Positions 47,147-57,840 of a stretch of 64,000 nt of DNA are shown here, piece after piece. Positions within the stretch are counted from its first letter, which is position 1. Each line of letters opens with the position of its first letter. This stretch comes from Epiperipatus broadwayi (taxonomy: Eukaryota > Onychophora > Udeonychophora > Euonychophora > Peripatidae): contig JAQFVV010000020.1 of NCBI GenBank assembly GCA_028023455.1, positions 4,449,092 to 4,513,091 of the forward strand, read 5' to 3'. Under the pieces are notes generated by a model. The model was not told the DNA's origin and searched no databases. It was given only the letters and a program-made list of their open reading frames with translations. Both the position numbers and the translations under genes were made by a program.

Positions 47147-47599
47147 TGTAGATACATATTTTTAAAAATGAAGATCGGTATTGATGCTTTCGGAAATTGT
47201 AAAATCTTATTTATATAACACAAGTGATAATTGTAATTATAAATTATACTAGATAAAAGCTGCATAATACCTTTCACATGTTAAAAATATTAGTAATCAT
47301 TATCAATAAATTTATTAAGAAAATGTATTTTTGCCCAAACAGAAATATATTTATGTGGTTGTTTATTCATAACGAGAGTTGTGCAGTTGCTAAATGTGTG
47401 TACAACATCTTCATATATAATAATTGACATCTGTCTTATATAACTTAGATTTTTGTTAATTGTTTCATTGTTCATTTTCAAAAATTGTGAAACATCTAAA
47501 GAATCTTAATTTCGTTACTAATTAAATAGAAAGCATTTTGGTGCTTTATGTCAGTTGCTCATAAATTTAACACTTATTTATTATGTATTAAACCACTAA

Positions 47600-47985
47600 A
47601 TATCACAAGATTACCATCTCTTATGCTAGCACATAACTGTTATTAAATAGGCAAAATTCTCCATACAGTAGGGCCACCCTGTGCCAACCAGAATAATCAA
47701 TGGATGCCAGAAGGCTTGTGCATAAAATCACCATCTAGTACCTAGTCATCCAATATCCCCAGACTAGTTTCTGGCTAAGATCTAGGTGCAGTGCTCTCAG
47801 ATCCAAGGCTCCTCACTGACGAAGGTCACAAGCCAGAAACTAGTCTGGGGATATTGGATGAGTAGGCACTAGATGGGGATTTTATGCACAAGCCTTCTGG
47901 CATCCATTGATTACTCTGATTGGCACAGGATGGCACTACTGTAAGGAGAGTTTTGCCTGTTTAACTTAGTTATTATGTAATTGTA
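47600..47985. mobile_element. Family-1 hammerhead element, inverted copy next to exon F
   Basis: The left arm (47600-47776, minus) stops inside the hammerhead (…GTTTCTGGCT). The right arm (47777-47985, plus) starts at AAGATCTAGGTGCAG and keeps a complete ribozyme-like core and 3' block. The outer ends are inverted copies (gcctgttta). It lies about 45-75 bp upstream of the splice acceptor of ACAD exon F. Confidence 0.8.
47801..47859 (+). ncRNA. Hammerhead-like motif, family 1, best-preserved plus copy
   Basis: ATCCAA, GGCT, CCTCA, CTGACGA, A-GGT-CACAA-GCC-A, GAAA, ACTAGT, C, TGGGG, ATA, TTGGAT. All conserved core residues are present, stem I and the outer helix pair fully (one G.U), and the predicted cut is after GTC. 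It is in the sense orientation of the ACAD gene, so it would be transcribed in the pre-mRNA. The stem II base pair next to the core is A.A. Confidence 0.65.
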
Positions 47986-48029
47986 ATTTCATTGTGTTTT
48001 TATTAATAGTGTAACTTTTTTTTTTTTAG

Positions 48030-48270
48030 AATTATTAATTTAGCTCGTGATTATAGTACAAAACGTTCTGTTTTTGGAAGACTTCTTTGCCAGCATTCTT
48101 TACATGTCCAAACATTATCTAGAATGGAAGTAGAAACTAGAGGTTGTTTTATGCTCCTTATGGAAGTCATTCGGTTATTAGGTTTGGAAGACTGCAACAT
48201 GCTTAAAGGAAAGGATGCTCATTTATTTAGAATTTTAACTCCACTTTGTAAACTGTATTCAGCTAAGCAG
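48030..48270 (+). CDS. ACAD gene exon F (ARDYSTKRSVFG helical domain)
   Basis: The acceptor follows a T12 tract (tttttttttttag) and the donor is CAG|gtaaat. It encodes IINLARDYSTKRSVFGRLLC, then QHSLHVQTLSRMEVETRGCF, MLLMEVIRLLGLEDCNMLKG and KDAHLFRILTPLCKLYSAKQ. A.DYS..R..FG..L...PLH..TL..ME.E.R is the C-terminal helical bundle signature of AidB-like ACADs. The acceptor lies about 75 bp downstream of a hammerhead-like palindromic repeat (47.6-48.0 kb), so that insertion sits unusually close to a splice site. Confidence 0.94.
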
Positions 48271-50474
48271 GTAAATGAATTAATGTAAATATTTTATAGA
48301 TTAACACTTTTTAAAGGTATAAAATATTTTTCGCAATATTTTTTCCCAATTTTTATGAATTCTATTCATTATCATATCTTAAAAAGAAGTTATATATCTT
48401 ATGTTTATTTCTTACTAACTAAAGCAGAATCACATTTCAAACTCTAACTTGTGCTTTATTTTTTAAATATTTATAATTATTTTTTTTATGGTCATCCATC
48501 AATTTTTTTCTTGTATTTTTTTTTTCTAGTAATACTAACTTCCTGAACAACTTACATTGTTATTTCTGCTGCTGCTACAACTGTTGTTGTTATTGAATTG
48601 TTAATAATAATTCAGTTTAATAATAAATGAATTATCTCACCAAAATAAGATTAAGTAAATAAAACATTACAGAGGTAAATGAAAAGATACTTCTTTTTTT
48701 AATGAAGTAGCCTCACGTTTCTCATAACAATGCAAATTAAAAATATTTGTTTTATATTGGTTCTTTTTATATCTCCTCATTTTGCAATAATAATAAAAAA
48801 ATAAAAAATTGAAATTCATTATTTAGATTATTATTTTTAATTACAGTAATATTATTATTATATTTTTTTTTTATGACTAAAATTGTAAGTAATTATATTG
48901 GATCATGGTTTCTATTATTAATGTAAAATTCATTTAAGCTATATATATTACAAACCATTTATAGATATGTGTGCATATTCTGATACATGTAGGCTTACTT
49001 AGCTCCTATTTTAATATGTATCTGTGTTCTGTTTTGTATTCTCTTATTTCACACATAGTGTGTGTGTGTGTGTGTGTATACACTACATTTGTAAAACAAA
49101 AAAATTTGATCAAGTATTTATTTTTCTAATTTATTTTGTGTGACTTTATATATATTATTGGAATTTAAAAATGGGCAAAGCTTTTTTGGAACCAAATGAT
49201 TTTTGAGACTGGCATTTTTTTGAGATATGGCAATAATGTTCTGATGATTTGCTTTAAAAACAAAACTTTGAGACTTTCCATTTCTTTGTTTTGTTTGGTC
49301 TAATAAGTGAAAGAAAATGAGACTTGCAACAACTTATCTATTCTGAATTAGAATAGAATATATATATAAACGGTAGATATGAATAAGTTTATAAGTGTAG
49401 AGGTTACAAAACTAAATTTTCCAGAGGTAGAAACTAAGGAAATAAATGAATTTTTTAAAACCATCAAATGAACTTTGGATAGGTTTACATGCAAAATAAA
49501 TATAAAATAAAAGTCATTAAATAATGAATATTGTTAGAAAAAAAAATTGTCACAGGACTGTTATATATGTTAACTGCTATTTAAGAATAAAAATTATTAA
49601 TCCTTTAATATATTAAAATCACACATGTACCCAGCCTATGTAAAAGCTATTGTTTTTGTAATTTTTTTTTTTTTTTTAACATTTCTGGAAAAAAAATTAT
49701 TAAAAATTAACGTTTTTTTTGAACTGTTAGAAAAAAGTAAGTATTATGAAAATGACAACTAAAGGCAGTTGTTTTCATAATTATACCCTAACCAAAACTA
49801 AATGTAAATATGCAACTATAACATCTATTTTTTTCCCGTCACTAAATATCACATTTCAAACATGAATTTATGTACTGTAATCACATTTTCTTGCGCAATT
49901 TTATGGTAGTTAAAGCACGTCCTAATTTTTTTTCCGTTTTTTCTTTCAAAAAGTTTTATTCCATATATCTTTTGTAAAATACCATTTGCGGATTTACTTG
50001 CTTTGAATAAAATTCTCATAATCAAATTAAGCCTCTTAAATATAAGGAAGGAATTACTTCATTCACATAAAATGCTTTATAAAAAAATTATAATGGTAGA
50101 ACAAATAATAATTTTTTTCCTTGAAAAATACACTCTCTAACAAAAAAAATGTTTCATTTGAATATCACATGACAGCGTTAAAGATTTTATATATAAGATA
50201 ATATAATGTTTTTAATCTTTTTTTTTTAAATGAGCAGGAGTTATGCAGAAATATATATATATATATATTATGTGTGATAAATCTGTTTAATCAAACTGTA
50301 AAGTAATGTTAATATATTTCATTATATAACTAAAAATTCATTCAAATTCCCTTAGAACTAAATATTAACTTTACTCAATACATATATATGATTACATATG
50401 ATTTTTATTTTAGAAAATGTGATTCTATTTAAAAGTGAGAAAATAAACATACTTGAAAATGCATATGTATGGAT
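48271..50474. other. Intronic DNA with a (GT)n microsatellite
   Basis: (GT)8-9 at 49061-49078; otherwise AT-rich without recognised features. Confidence 0.6.
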
Positions 50475-50900
50475 ATATATGTTATATATATATAGAGCTC
50501 GCAAATAAGCTCTTAACAAGCTTTGCAAAATATCCCCAACCCCAGACCAGTTTCTGCTACTGGCTTCCTCAGTGAGGTGCTAAGATATTCAAGTATTAGA
50601 TTAAAAAGAACCAGGACATATATATATTGTACCTGGGTGATACCAAAACATCAATAAAAACTTCACTGTTTTTACTGTCAGAAAGTGGGTAAAAACCAAT
50701 GTCTGACCAGTATAAGTAATAATAATCTACAAATAAGTAATAAAAATAACATCATCAACATTAATCATTAAGAGTCAACAGTCATCCTTTGTGACTGGAT
50801 TTAAATGAGACTATATAAAACCTTAGGCTACTCATCATCTTGCACTCATATTTAAGTGTTTAAATATCTACAATAGTAAACCCAAAAAAATGCTGTGATC
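50475..50900 (-). mobile_element. Related hammerhead-bearing repeat, fourth family
   Basis: On the minus strand this shares TAGCACCTCACTGA..A..., GAAAC and the post-cleavage region (…GCTT.TTAAGAG…, TATATATAACAT) with the 29-30 kb family but is clearly diverged. There is a single copy. The region from about 50590 to 50900 is probably the upstream part of the same unit; its far limit is uncertain. No coding potential is seen. Confidence 0.5.
50530..50588 (-). ncRNA. Hammerhead-like motif, fourth family
   Basis: Minus strand: ATATC...CACCTCA, CTGAGGA, AGC-CAGTA-GCA, GAAA, ACTGGT, C, TGGGG...GATAT. Stem I is CCTCA/TGGGG, and the outer helix is ATATC/GATAT. The core CTGANGA and GAAA are intact. 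Stem III is a near-palindrome (ACTGGT). Stem II is short, with a mismatched first pair. Confidence 0.55.
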
Positions 50901-51900
50901 GTGATGTCAGTGCTGGTCATCATCTTACCCATTGTATTTTTAAAATTTTATGGTGCAATTTTAAATGAAATTTTTCTAATGTCTTTTTATTGTATTGGTA
51001 TGTGTCCAAGTCTCACTTCCTTACAATAAATTAAACAAAATAATAGCTCTATAAATAGATCAGTTGCAGTAATTATTGCCCTATGATAAAATATTTTATC
51101 TTTTAATTTGATAAAAGCAGTAACAGTATATTGGAGTCTGTATTGGACCTCAACATCTAAGTCCACCACCTCTACTTATAAAACTATGGTGATATTTAAA
51201 CTGGCTAATGTTCTCAAATTGATAACTATCCAAATTAAAAGTTGCTGATGATTTTTTTCCCCATTTATGGCTAATAAAGAACTTGATATGGACGTTAATT
51301 AATAAACCAAAGTCTTTATATGTTGTATTTAAAACATTTAAATAGATTTTGTATATCATCTCATGACCTGGAAAAAATAACACAATCAGCATACAGTAAA
51401 TCCAGAATCCAAAAAAAAGATTTTGTTTTCAAATCATTAAACCTGTATTGTGTCTTGATTCCTGTTGATTAAGCTATCTATAAACAATTCCAAAAACCAT
51501 TGTCGTAAAAATTGAAAACAATGTTGGAGTAAGTATATAACCTTGTTTAACCCCAATTTTCATTTCAAATGCCTCAAATTCATCTCAGCCATCATGTATG
51601 TCAAAAGTAGATTGTTATATTTTATGAGTTAACTGTTGTGCTGATGATTTAGAGCAGATCATGTGGGTGAAAAAGAGCCCTTCAAGAATGCATTTTTCAT
51701 CTTTATAATAGTAATGGACTAGTTGTTATAAAAGTTGGAAAATGCTGCAATGTTGTTGCTCATTCTTTTTGATTTGCATATTTACAACTTAATATTCAAA
51801 TAAAGAAGATGTTAATATTAACATACAAAAAATTTCTTCATGGGTTTAAGCTCTTTAAAAATTTTAGGAACAGATTTACTCAGGCAAGCTTGAATCTGCT
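50900..51900 (-). mobile_element. Non-LTR retrotransposon RT 3' relic
   Basis: Minus strand: LYADCVIF near 51390 (YADD-type motif with the last Asp changed), then YKIYLNVLNTTYKDFGLLIN, QFENISQFKY, GLDVEVQYRLQ, AFIKLKDKIFYHRAI, VRLGHIPIQ. This order (YADD, GL.IN, Y.G, AF.KL) is that of LINE RT C-terminal regions. Frameshifted; distinct from RTE. It lies next to the 50.5-kb hammerhead repeat. Confidence 0.75.
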
Positions 51901-53246
51901 GACTATTTTCACTATTTATAGTATAAATATGAATAAGTATTGAAATCATACATTTTACTAGCTATATTTTATCTAAATGGTATTGAAAATATTTAATATG
52001 ATTGTCTAAAAGATTGTAAAGTAATACTAAAAGATTATGACATAGTTCTAAAATTGAGGTGCTAGGAAAATTGACTTATCACCAACAAAATTTCACATGG
52101 ACAGCTTCTCTCTTATGTAGAGCAGATAGATATTCACTCTATTTATTCTAATCAGAACCATGATCAATGATGGCCTTTTTTAATGAGGAATTGAAATGTT
52201 GGACGACAAATACTTCACTGATTAATATCATTATCTGAAACTAGTCTGGAGATATAGATTCTAGCATTATCATTTAGTGGGCATTGTTAATTCAATCTTA
52301 CAAAAGAAGGAATATAGACTAGAGTAAATAGAGGGTATATTTGGTTTTAAAAGCATAGTTGTGTTAAGAGAGGAATAAGCAGTGACAAACTATATTATTG
52401 CTTGATTATAGTACTCTTGCCTAATTTCTCTACCCTCTTCAGCAGATAATACATATATATAATAATAGTTTGTTACCGTTAAAATTATTATTTTTATTAT
52501 AATTACAATTTTGTTTTAATTAACGGACATTTTATTTATATTATATATATATATTTAAGCCAATAAAGGTCTGAAAAATATTCTAGCATTGGAATAATAA
52601 AATATTGTCATTAAAAAATAAATAGTTGTTTAAGTTTTATATATAACTATAATAAACATAAGTTGATCTAATGGTTAAGGGAATTATCTCTATAAGATGC
52701 TTAGATGAGAAAAGAGATGACCATCTAACTAGTACAGTTCAGCTTGCAGAACTAAGCAATGAAACAGTTGACATCACTCACTATATTATTATTCCTTTGC
52801 AACTTCTTGACAGATTCACAATCTACAGATATTGGATCAAAGCTCAACCTCTTTTTTTTTTAACTGTTTCACAATTTTCAAGCAAGCATTCAATTATATA
52901 CCTATTAAATTACTTTTTATGCATGAGCATCGATTAGTAGAATAAAAATATAAATGTTGGAAAAAAAAAACACATCCTTTATTGGAGAAAAACCTTTGAA
53001 TATTCTGTCTACTCTATCTAACTATTGGAAGCCCATTATAATGATGCAATGCTCTTTAATCTATGTGGAAACACGAAAGTAAGCTTAATTTCCGTTTTTA
53101 GATTTTTTTTTTTGCTTGTTTGTTTGTTTATCTGTTTCTTCCCTAGAGCTTTATTTGCATTACATTTTCTTACATTTAGGTATATAAAAAAATTTTTTTC
53201 TTAACAAAATTTAAAAAAAATTAGTAATTTTAATTTTTTTTTTAAG
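51901..53246. other. Intronic DNA, no feature seen
   Basis: An 88-codon plus frame at 52671-52937 has no recognisable motif and is probably chance. Confidence 0.5.
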
Positions 53247-53339
53247 GCTATAATGGTAATTTCCGAAGGTTTGGAATGTTTTGGTGGTCAGGGTTATATT
53301 GAAGATACGGGATTACCAGTTCTTCTCAGAGATGCCCAG
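53247..53339 (+). CDS. ACAD gene exon G ([19 protein letters not shown])
   Basis: The acceptor is ttttttttaag and the donor CAG|gtaaga. Its 31 codons read [20 protein letters not shown], then [11 protein letters not shown]. The glycine-rich FGGQGY..D.G...LLRDA segment binds the FAD adenine/pyrophosphate region across the dimer in ACADs. It is phase 0 on both sides and joins directly to VLPIWEGTTNV in the next exon, as expected for the family. Confidence 0.94.
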
Positions 53340-53894
53340 GTAAGATCTTTTTTTTTTATTTTGCGGAAAGAGGATTACATTATTTGTCTCCATATTCTTT
53401 TGATTTTGAGATCTTATTTTCAATTTTATTTATATTATTATTGTTATGATTGTCTGATTGGAAATTCTAAATAGACATTTTAAAACTACCCTGATTAGAC
53501 TTATTAAATGGCTGAAATATCTGCTCTACTTTCTGTAGTGACCTCTGAGCACATGATGGTAAATCACAGTCAATAAAATAGTTTTGTAGAAAGATTAAAA
53601 TGTTACAATTGATTGTGTGTGTGGACACACCAATTTTTTTAAATATTTGGTAAGTCTAATCATGATAGTTTTTGAGTATATATATATATATTGTACCATT
53701 TATTTATATATGATACAAATATATTGGCATTTGGTAAAAGCTAAAAAAAAAAAAAATTTAGATTTTTTTTTATTAGTATAATTTTTTGAAACGTACAATG
53801 AAAGTTAAAATTTTCGTCCACATTTTTTTTATCTAATAAAAGTAAAAATTGGAGAGAACAAAAGACACACAAATTACTAATCCAGATAAGCTAA

Positions 53895-54620
53895 AAGAAA
53901 AATGTTTTAGCTAATTAAAGATGGCCAAAAGACTTTATAAAAAAAGAGAACTTTATAACTGAAAAATGATAAAGAATGTACAAGATTATAAACCTAAACG
54001 CCATGATAATAATAGCGTGCAGAAGTCTGAAAACTGGACCTCGAGTATAAAAGGAAGAAACCAGTTTGATCAATGTCTTGGCTTGTCTGTTTTTCTTTTG
54101 CCTGGTCCTGGATCAACCCAGGACCATTCTACGATGAAATAATTCTTCATGCAGGAGTAGACCGAAGCTTTTGACGTCGTTCATCATGAAGACCGTCAAA
54201 CCCAAAAAAGCTTTCATGACTAGCCTTTAAAATCAGGACCAAGAATAAGTTAAAACTAATGGCCATGAGCTCATTCTAACTCAGGAAAAACTATGCATAG
54301 TAATCTACAATCTTCTCGCTAAACTTACCAGTAAGCCATCATTCATTATTCCTGATTGTGACTAAATTGTCGGCAAACCATTCTAAAAAATAAGCTTAAA
54401 ATAATTCTGATAGTGACTTTAATTTTATTGTTCAAGAGACTCTCGTTTACCCAAGAAATTTTTAATTGTTTAACTATTGTTTTTTATTAATGGATTCACA
54501 TCTGGATTAGCGTGTATTCTCTCCAGTTTTATTTAATTAATAATTTATCTTTAAACATTTTAATTTGTTAGAATAAAATATTTATTTCTAATACCAACTT
54601 TTCCTTGTATGTTATTGATG
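53895..54620 (+). other. LTR-like segment with TATA box
   Basis: AATTAAAGATGGCC, then CGAGTATAAAAGGAAG at 54043 and a GC-richer downstream leader (CCTGGTCCTGGATCAACCC...), then AATAAA-containing DNA near 54570. Likely a solo LTR or element leader of the same general type as 30990-32510; boundaries and family are unknown. Confidence 0.4.
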
Positions 54621-55729
54621 ATTATTATTAAATTTATTAATATTATTTTAGTAAGATTTGAAAATATAATTTACCTTTGTCAATATGTGTTGACTAAGCT
54701 CCAGAAATAATAATATCTAGAAAATAACTCTAGTTACAGTAAAATATACCAATTCTTTTAAAAGCATTTTTCTTTTTAATTTTTGAGATGTGATGCAATA
54801 GATTTCAGCGGATTCTTATATAAATCCTGGCGCACTTATAAAAGAAATAAAAGCTGATTCTGTCGACAGCATAAATCGTAACAATTACTAGGTAGAGTTG
54901 ATCAGGAAATATAGTTATGTTTTTAGAAATATGAATGAAACTTTCTTCTTTTTTCATAACTTGATCGACTCATGCATTTTATGTGTAACAGAGACCTAGT
55001 CAGATGGGCAAAACGCTTCAATATATATATAGTTTTTCTTCAAATAAACATCTTTTATCCATGAAAATATTCAAATTAACACACACCTTTGTAAATATAT
55101 CTACACATAGTTTATAAACATATATATGAAAGTTCTTTTATATACAAAGTTGTTAATATATCTGCCAGGTATGTTCAAATTGTGTTCTAAACAGTGTTAG
55201 GATTTTTTTTTAGGTAGTTGGCTTTTAGCCAATCCATCTAGTCAATCATTATTGATTGATTAATTAGTATCTCATTATATTAAAAATTCTCACATTTCTT
55301 TTCCACTGTTCCTGTAGGGAGAGTAGTACTTGTCCTACATTGGATTATTTTAAACTGGTTTTTTTAAACTCTACATATGATTTATACTATTAGTATTTTC
55401 TGACGCAATGATTTTTTTTTTAAATATATTTTTTCATTTCATATATGTAATTGATTTGAATTCTGCAATTGATACGCTATATATTGTTTTAAAATGTTTT
55501 TGTGAAAATAATATGCAAAACAGTTTTAATGGCTATCAGGATTGTCACAATTAACATTTTTTTAAATAAATATTGTTTCAGAAACTTTAAAATAAAATAT
55601 CTTATAAATCAAACTATGTGAGTACAGATTATTTATTATTTTCAAAATATATATATATTTTTCTATGTATTTTTTCTACTAAATAATATTTCATAAATGT
55701 ACAATTCAATAAATAGGAAGGTCCACTAT

Positions 55730-56100
55730 ACAGGAAAGATTAAACAATTGTAACTATTCTACAGCTTAGCACTGCTTTCAACCAGTCCGGTCCTATTCAT
55801 AACACAAAGGCAGGTAAGTGAGAAAACAAACGTTTGGATTAATTAATATGCAAATTTAAATATGCCATTTGCATAATAGTGCATGGCATGAATCTCTTTT
55901 TATTTATCGCATGGGTGTTCATTGCAATAAACCACGCCTCTTTGTATTTTCTCTTTCGATCATTGGCACAAATCACTTTAATATCAAGCGATTGAAATTG
56001 TCACCTGACTTGCTCGTTATCATTATCTTCTAGATTAGGGCTTGATAAACTATGACTGAATTGGCCTTTGTTTACTTTTGTATGACTCAAACTAAGTATA
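55730..56100 (+). promoter_or_regulatory. Candidate intronic regulatory segment
   Basis: A less AT-rich stretch with an octamer-like ATGCAAAT-type pair (ATATGCAAATTT at 55848 and CATTTGCATAATA at 55866), AACCACGCC at 55930 and several CpGs, without repeats or coding frames. Clustered transcription-factor-like words are suggestive only. Confidence 0.2.
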
Positions 56101-57105
56101 TATTTTAAGTTTGTTGTGAAAAAAAAATCAAAACAGGTTTATTTTATCGTAATATGAAATTGTACAAAATTTAAATTATAGTGTCCACTAATAAACTTTT
56201 ATTGTAACACAGCAGTGCTTGTTTACAATTGCAGGGTTTAGTAATTGTGATATAAGGAGTTCTCTCTTCTTTGCTCTGATGCATATTGATGTCTCTCTTA
56301 TTGTTGTATTATAAGGAACTGTATAAGCTAATATGAATGAAAAGTAATTAACGATTCTAGTTTTTTAGGATTCGATATATATGGCAGATTGCCAACACAA
56401 GAAAGATAATTTTTTTAGTGTAATTTTTTTTATTATTTTAAAAATAAAGGGCATGTGGAATCTATAAATAAATCATAAACATGAATTTTTTTCAGTTTCG
56501 ATTAAAAGATGTTTTAATTCAATAATAAGACTGTCACATTCATATTAATAATAAAGATTCAATGGAGTGATGATATGTATATATGGTATAGAATCATTTT
56601 TGCATGAATTGATATATATAAAGATATATCCCTAATGGTTGAATATTTTATTTATTTGAAATGCAAATTGATTTTGTATTTTATAAAATATATTTCATTA
56701 TCATTGTTATTTGTTTTTTTTTTTTATCTTTACCATTCCTTTTTTTTTTTCTGACATTGTATCTAGGAAAATGTAGCCTAAATGAATGAATTTATAATCA
56801 GAGCTTTATATGATATAAATGTGTACGTGTATATTAAAACAATTTCATATAGTATATTAGAGTTTAGAGAATTTAGCTGTCTATTTTATATTTCTATATT
56901 ACTTAGTAAAGTTTCAACATTTTGAAGATTGGATAAGTAAAAGCTTATTTGGTTTAATTTTTTAAAAGCTGAGCATCTTTCAGTCGCTGAACCAAAACAA
57001 ACTAAACCTTTACTTATCAAATATTTGAAACCTTGAAACTTTATTAATTACAGTAGAATAAGGAAAATAAATTCTGAATATCTATAGTATTGTATTTTCT
57101 TACAG

Positions 57106-57373
57106 GTTTTGCCAATATGGGAAGGAACAACTAATGTTTTATCACTTGATGTATTGCGCTGTTTAGTCAAGAGTGATGGTCAAACATTGGTCGAGCTTCA
57201 CAGAGATGTTTTATCTAAAATTCAATCTGCTCAGCAGAAGTTGGAATTGCAAACTAGTGTGAGTTGTGTTCAAAAAGCAATCACAACCATTGTAAGTTTT
57301 GCACAGAATCATTTCAGTCAATTGGAAACAGCAGCTAGAGATTTTTCATTTAGTTTAGCAAGAACATATATAG
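57106..57373 (+). CDS. ACAD gene exon H (IWEGTTNV catalytic segment)
   Basis: The acceptor is ttttcttacag and the donor ATAG|gtaaat. It encodes VLPIWEGTTNVLSLDVLRCL, then about 60 residues of helical linker ending FSFSLARTYIG. The Glu of IWEGT corresponds to the general-base glutamate of medium-chain ACADs. The exon ends in phase 1 with SLARTYI, where homologues continue for about 50-60 residues, so at least one more exon is needed. I found no convincing candidate in 57374-64000. Confidence 0.93.
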
Positions 57374-57732
57374 GTAAATTATGAAAATTTTTAAAAATTA
57401 ATCATAAGCTGCTTATATTATCTTTTTTTAAATAATAAATTACTTTTACATTTCACTTTAATTTAAAATATACATAAACAAAATCAATCACAGTCGGTTT
57501 TCAGCTATTTGTACAATTATTGATGTATTCATTTATATCCATGGAATTATTCTTGCCTGTGTTTGTGCTTCATCTTTTTCTTTTTGATAAGCATTTTAAA
57601 TTTAAGAAACATATTTATTATATAAAAATGAGCATTAATTAAAAGATGTTTAAATTGCTTGTTGGAGGACAATATGTTATGGTAAGTGGTGTTACATGAA
57701 TTTTTTTTTAAATGTATGAAAAATTAGAATTT

Positions 57733-57840
57733 ACTCTGGCTTGCACTGAGTGGCAATATGTATAGTGTTTTGCCTGTTTGAATAACAGTTAAGAGCAAGC
57801 ATAAGAAATGGTGATCATGTGATGTTTATTCCTTTTTCTT
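57733..57840 (+). mobile_element. Family-1 element, 3' end only
   Basis: TTACTCTGGCTTGCACTGAG through gcctgtttgaataacagttaagagcaagcataagaaatgg and the ATCATGTGATGTTTA block match the 3' terminus of family 1. The ribozyme part is absent (5'-truncated copy). Confidence 0.7.

Larger units (their letters stand above)
7801..57373 (+). other. Acyl-CoA dehydrogenase gene (AidB/ACDH-11 type), 8 visible exons
   Basis: Eight exons join in a continuous reading frame (100, 115, 143, 150, 95, 241, 93 and 268 nt, every intron phase compatible) to give about 401 residues of a flavin-dependent acyl-CoA dehydrogenase. Landmarks in order are [89 protein letters not shown] and IWEGTTNVLSLDVLR. This pattern fits the AidB / ACDH-11 branch rather than short- or medium-chain ACADs. 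Family members are around 540-620 residues, so the N-terminal helical domain and the last ~60 residues are missing from the window. In known ACADs the Glu of I(W/Y)EGT is the catalytic base, and it is present here. C. elegans ACDH-11 acts in fatty-acid-dependent thermal adaptation; the same role here is inference only. The introns are full of repeats, and the exons show no break. Confidence 0.93.
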
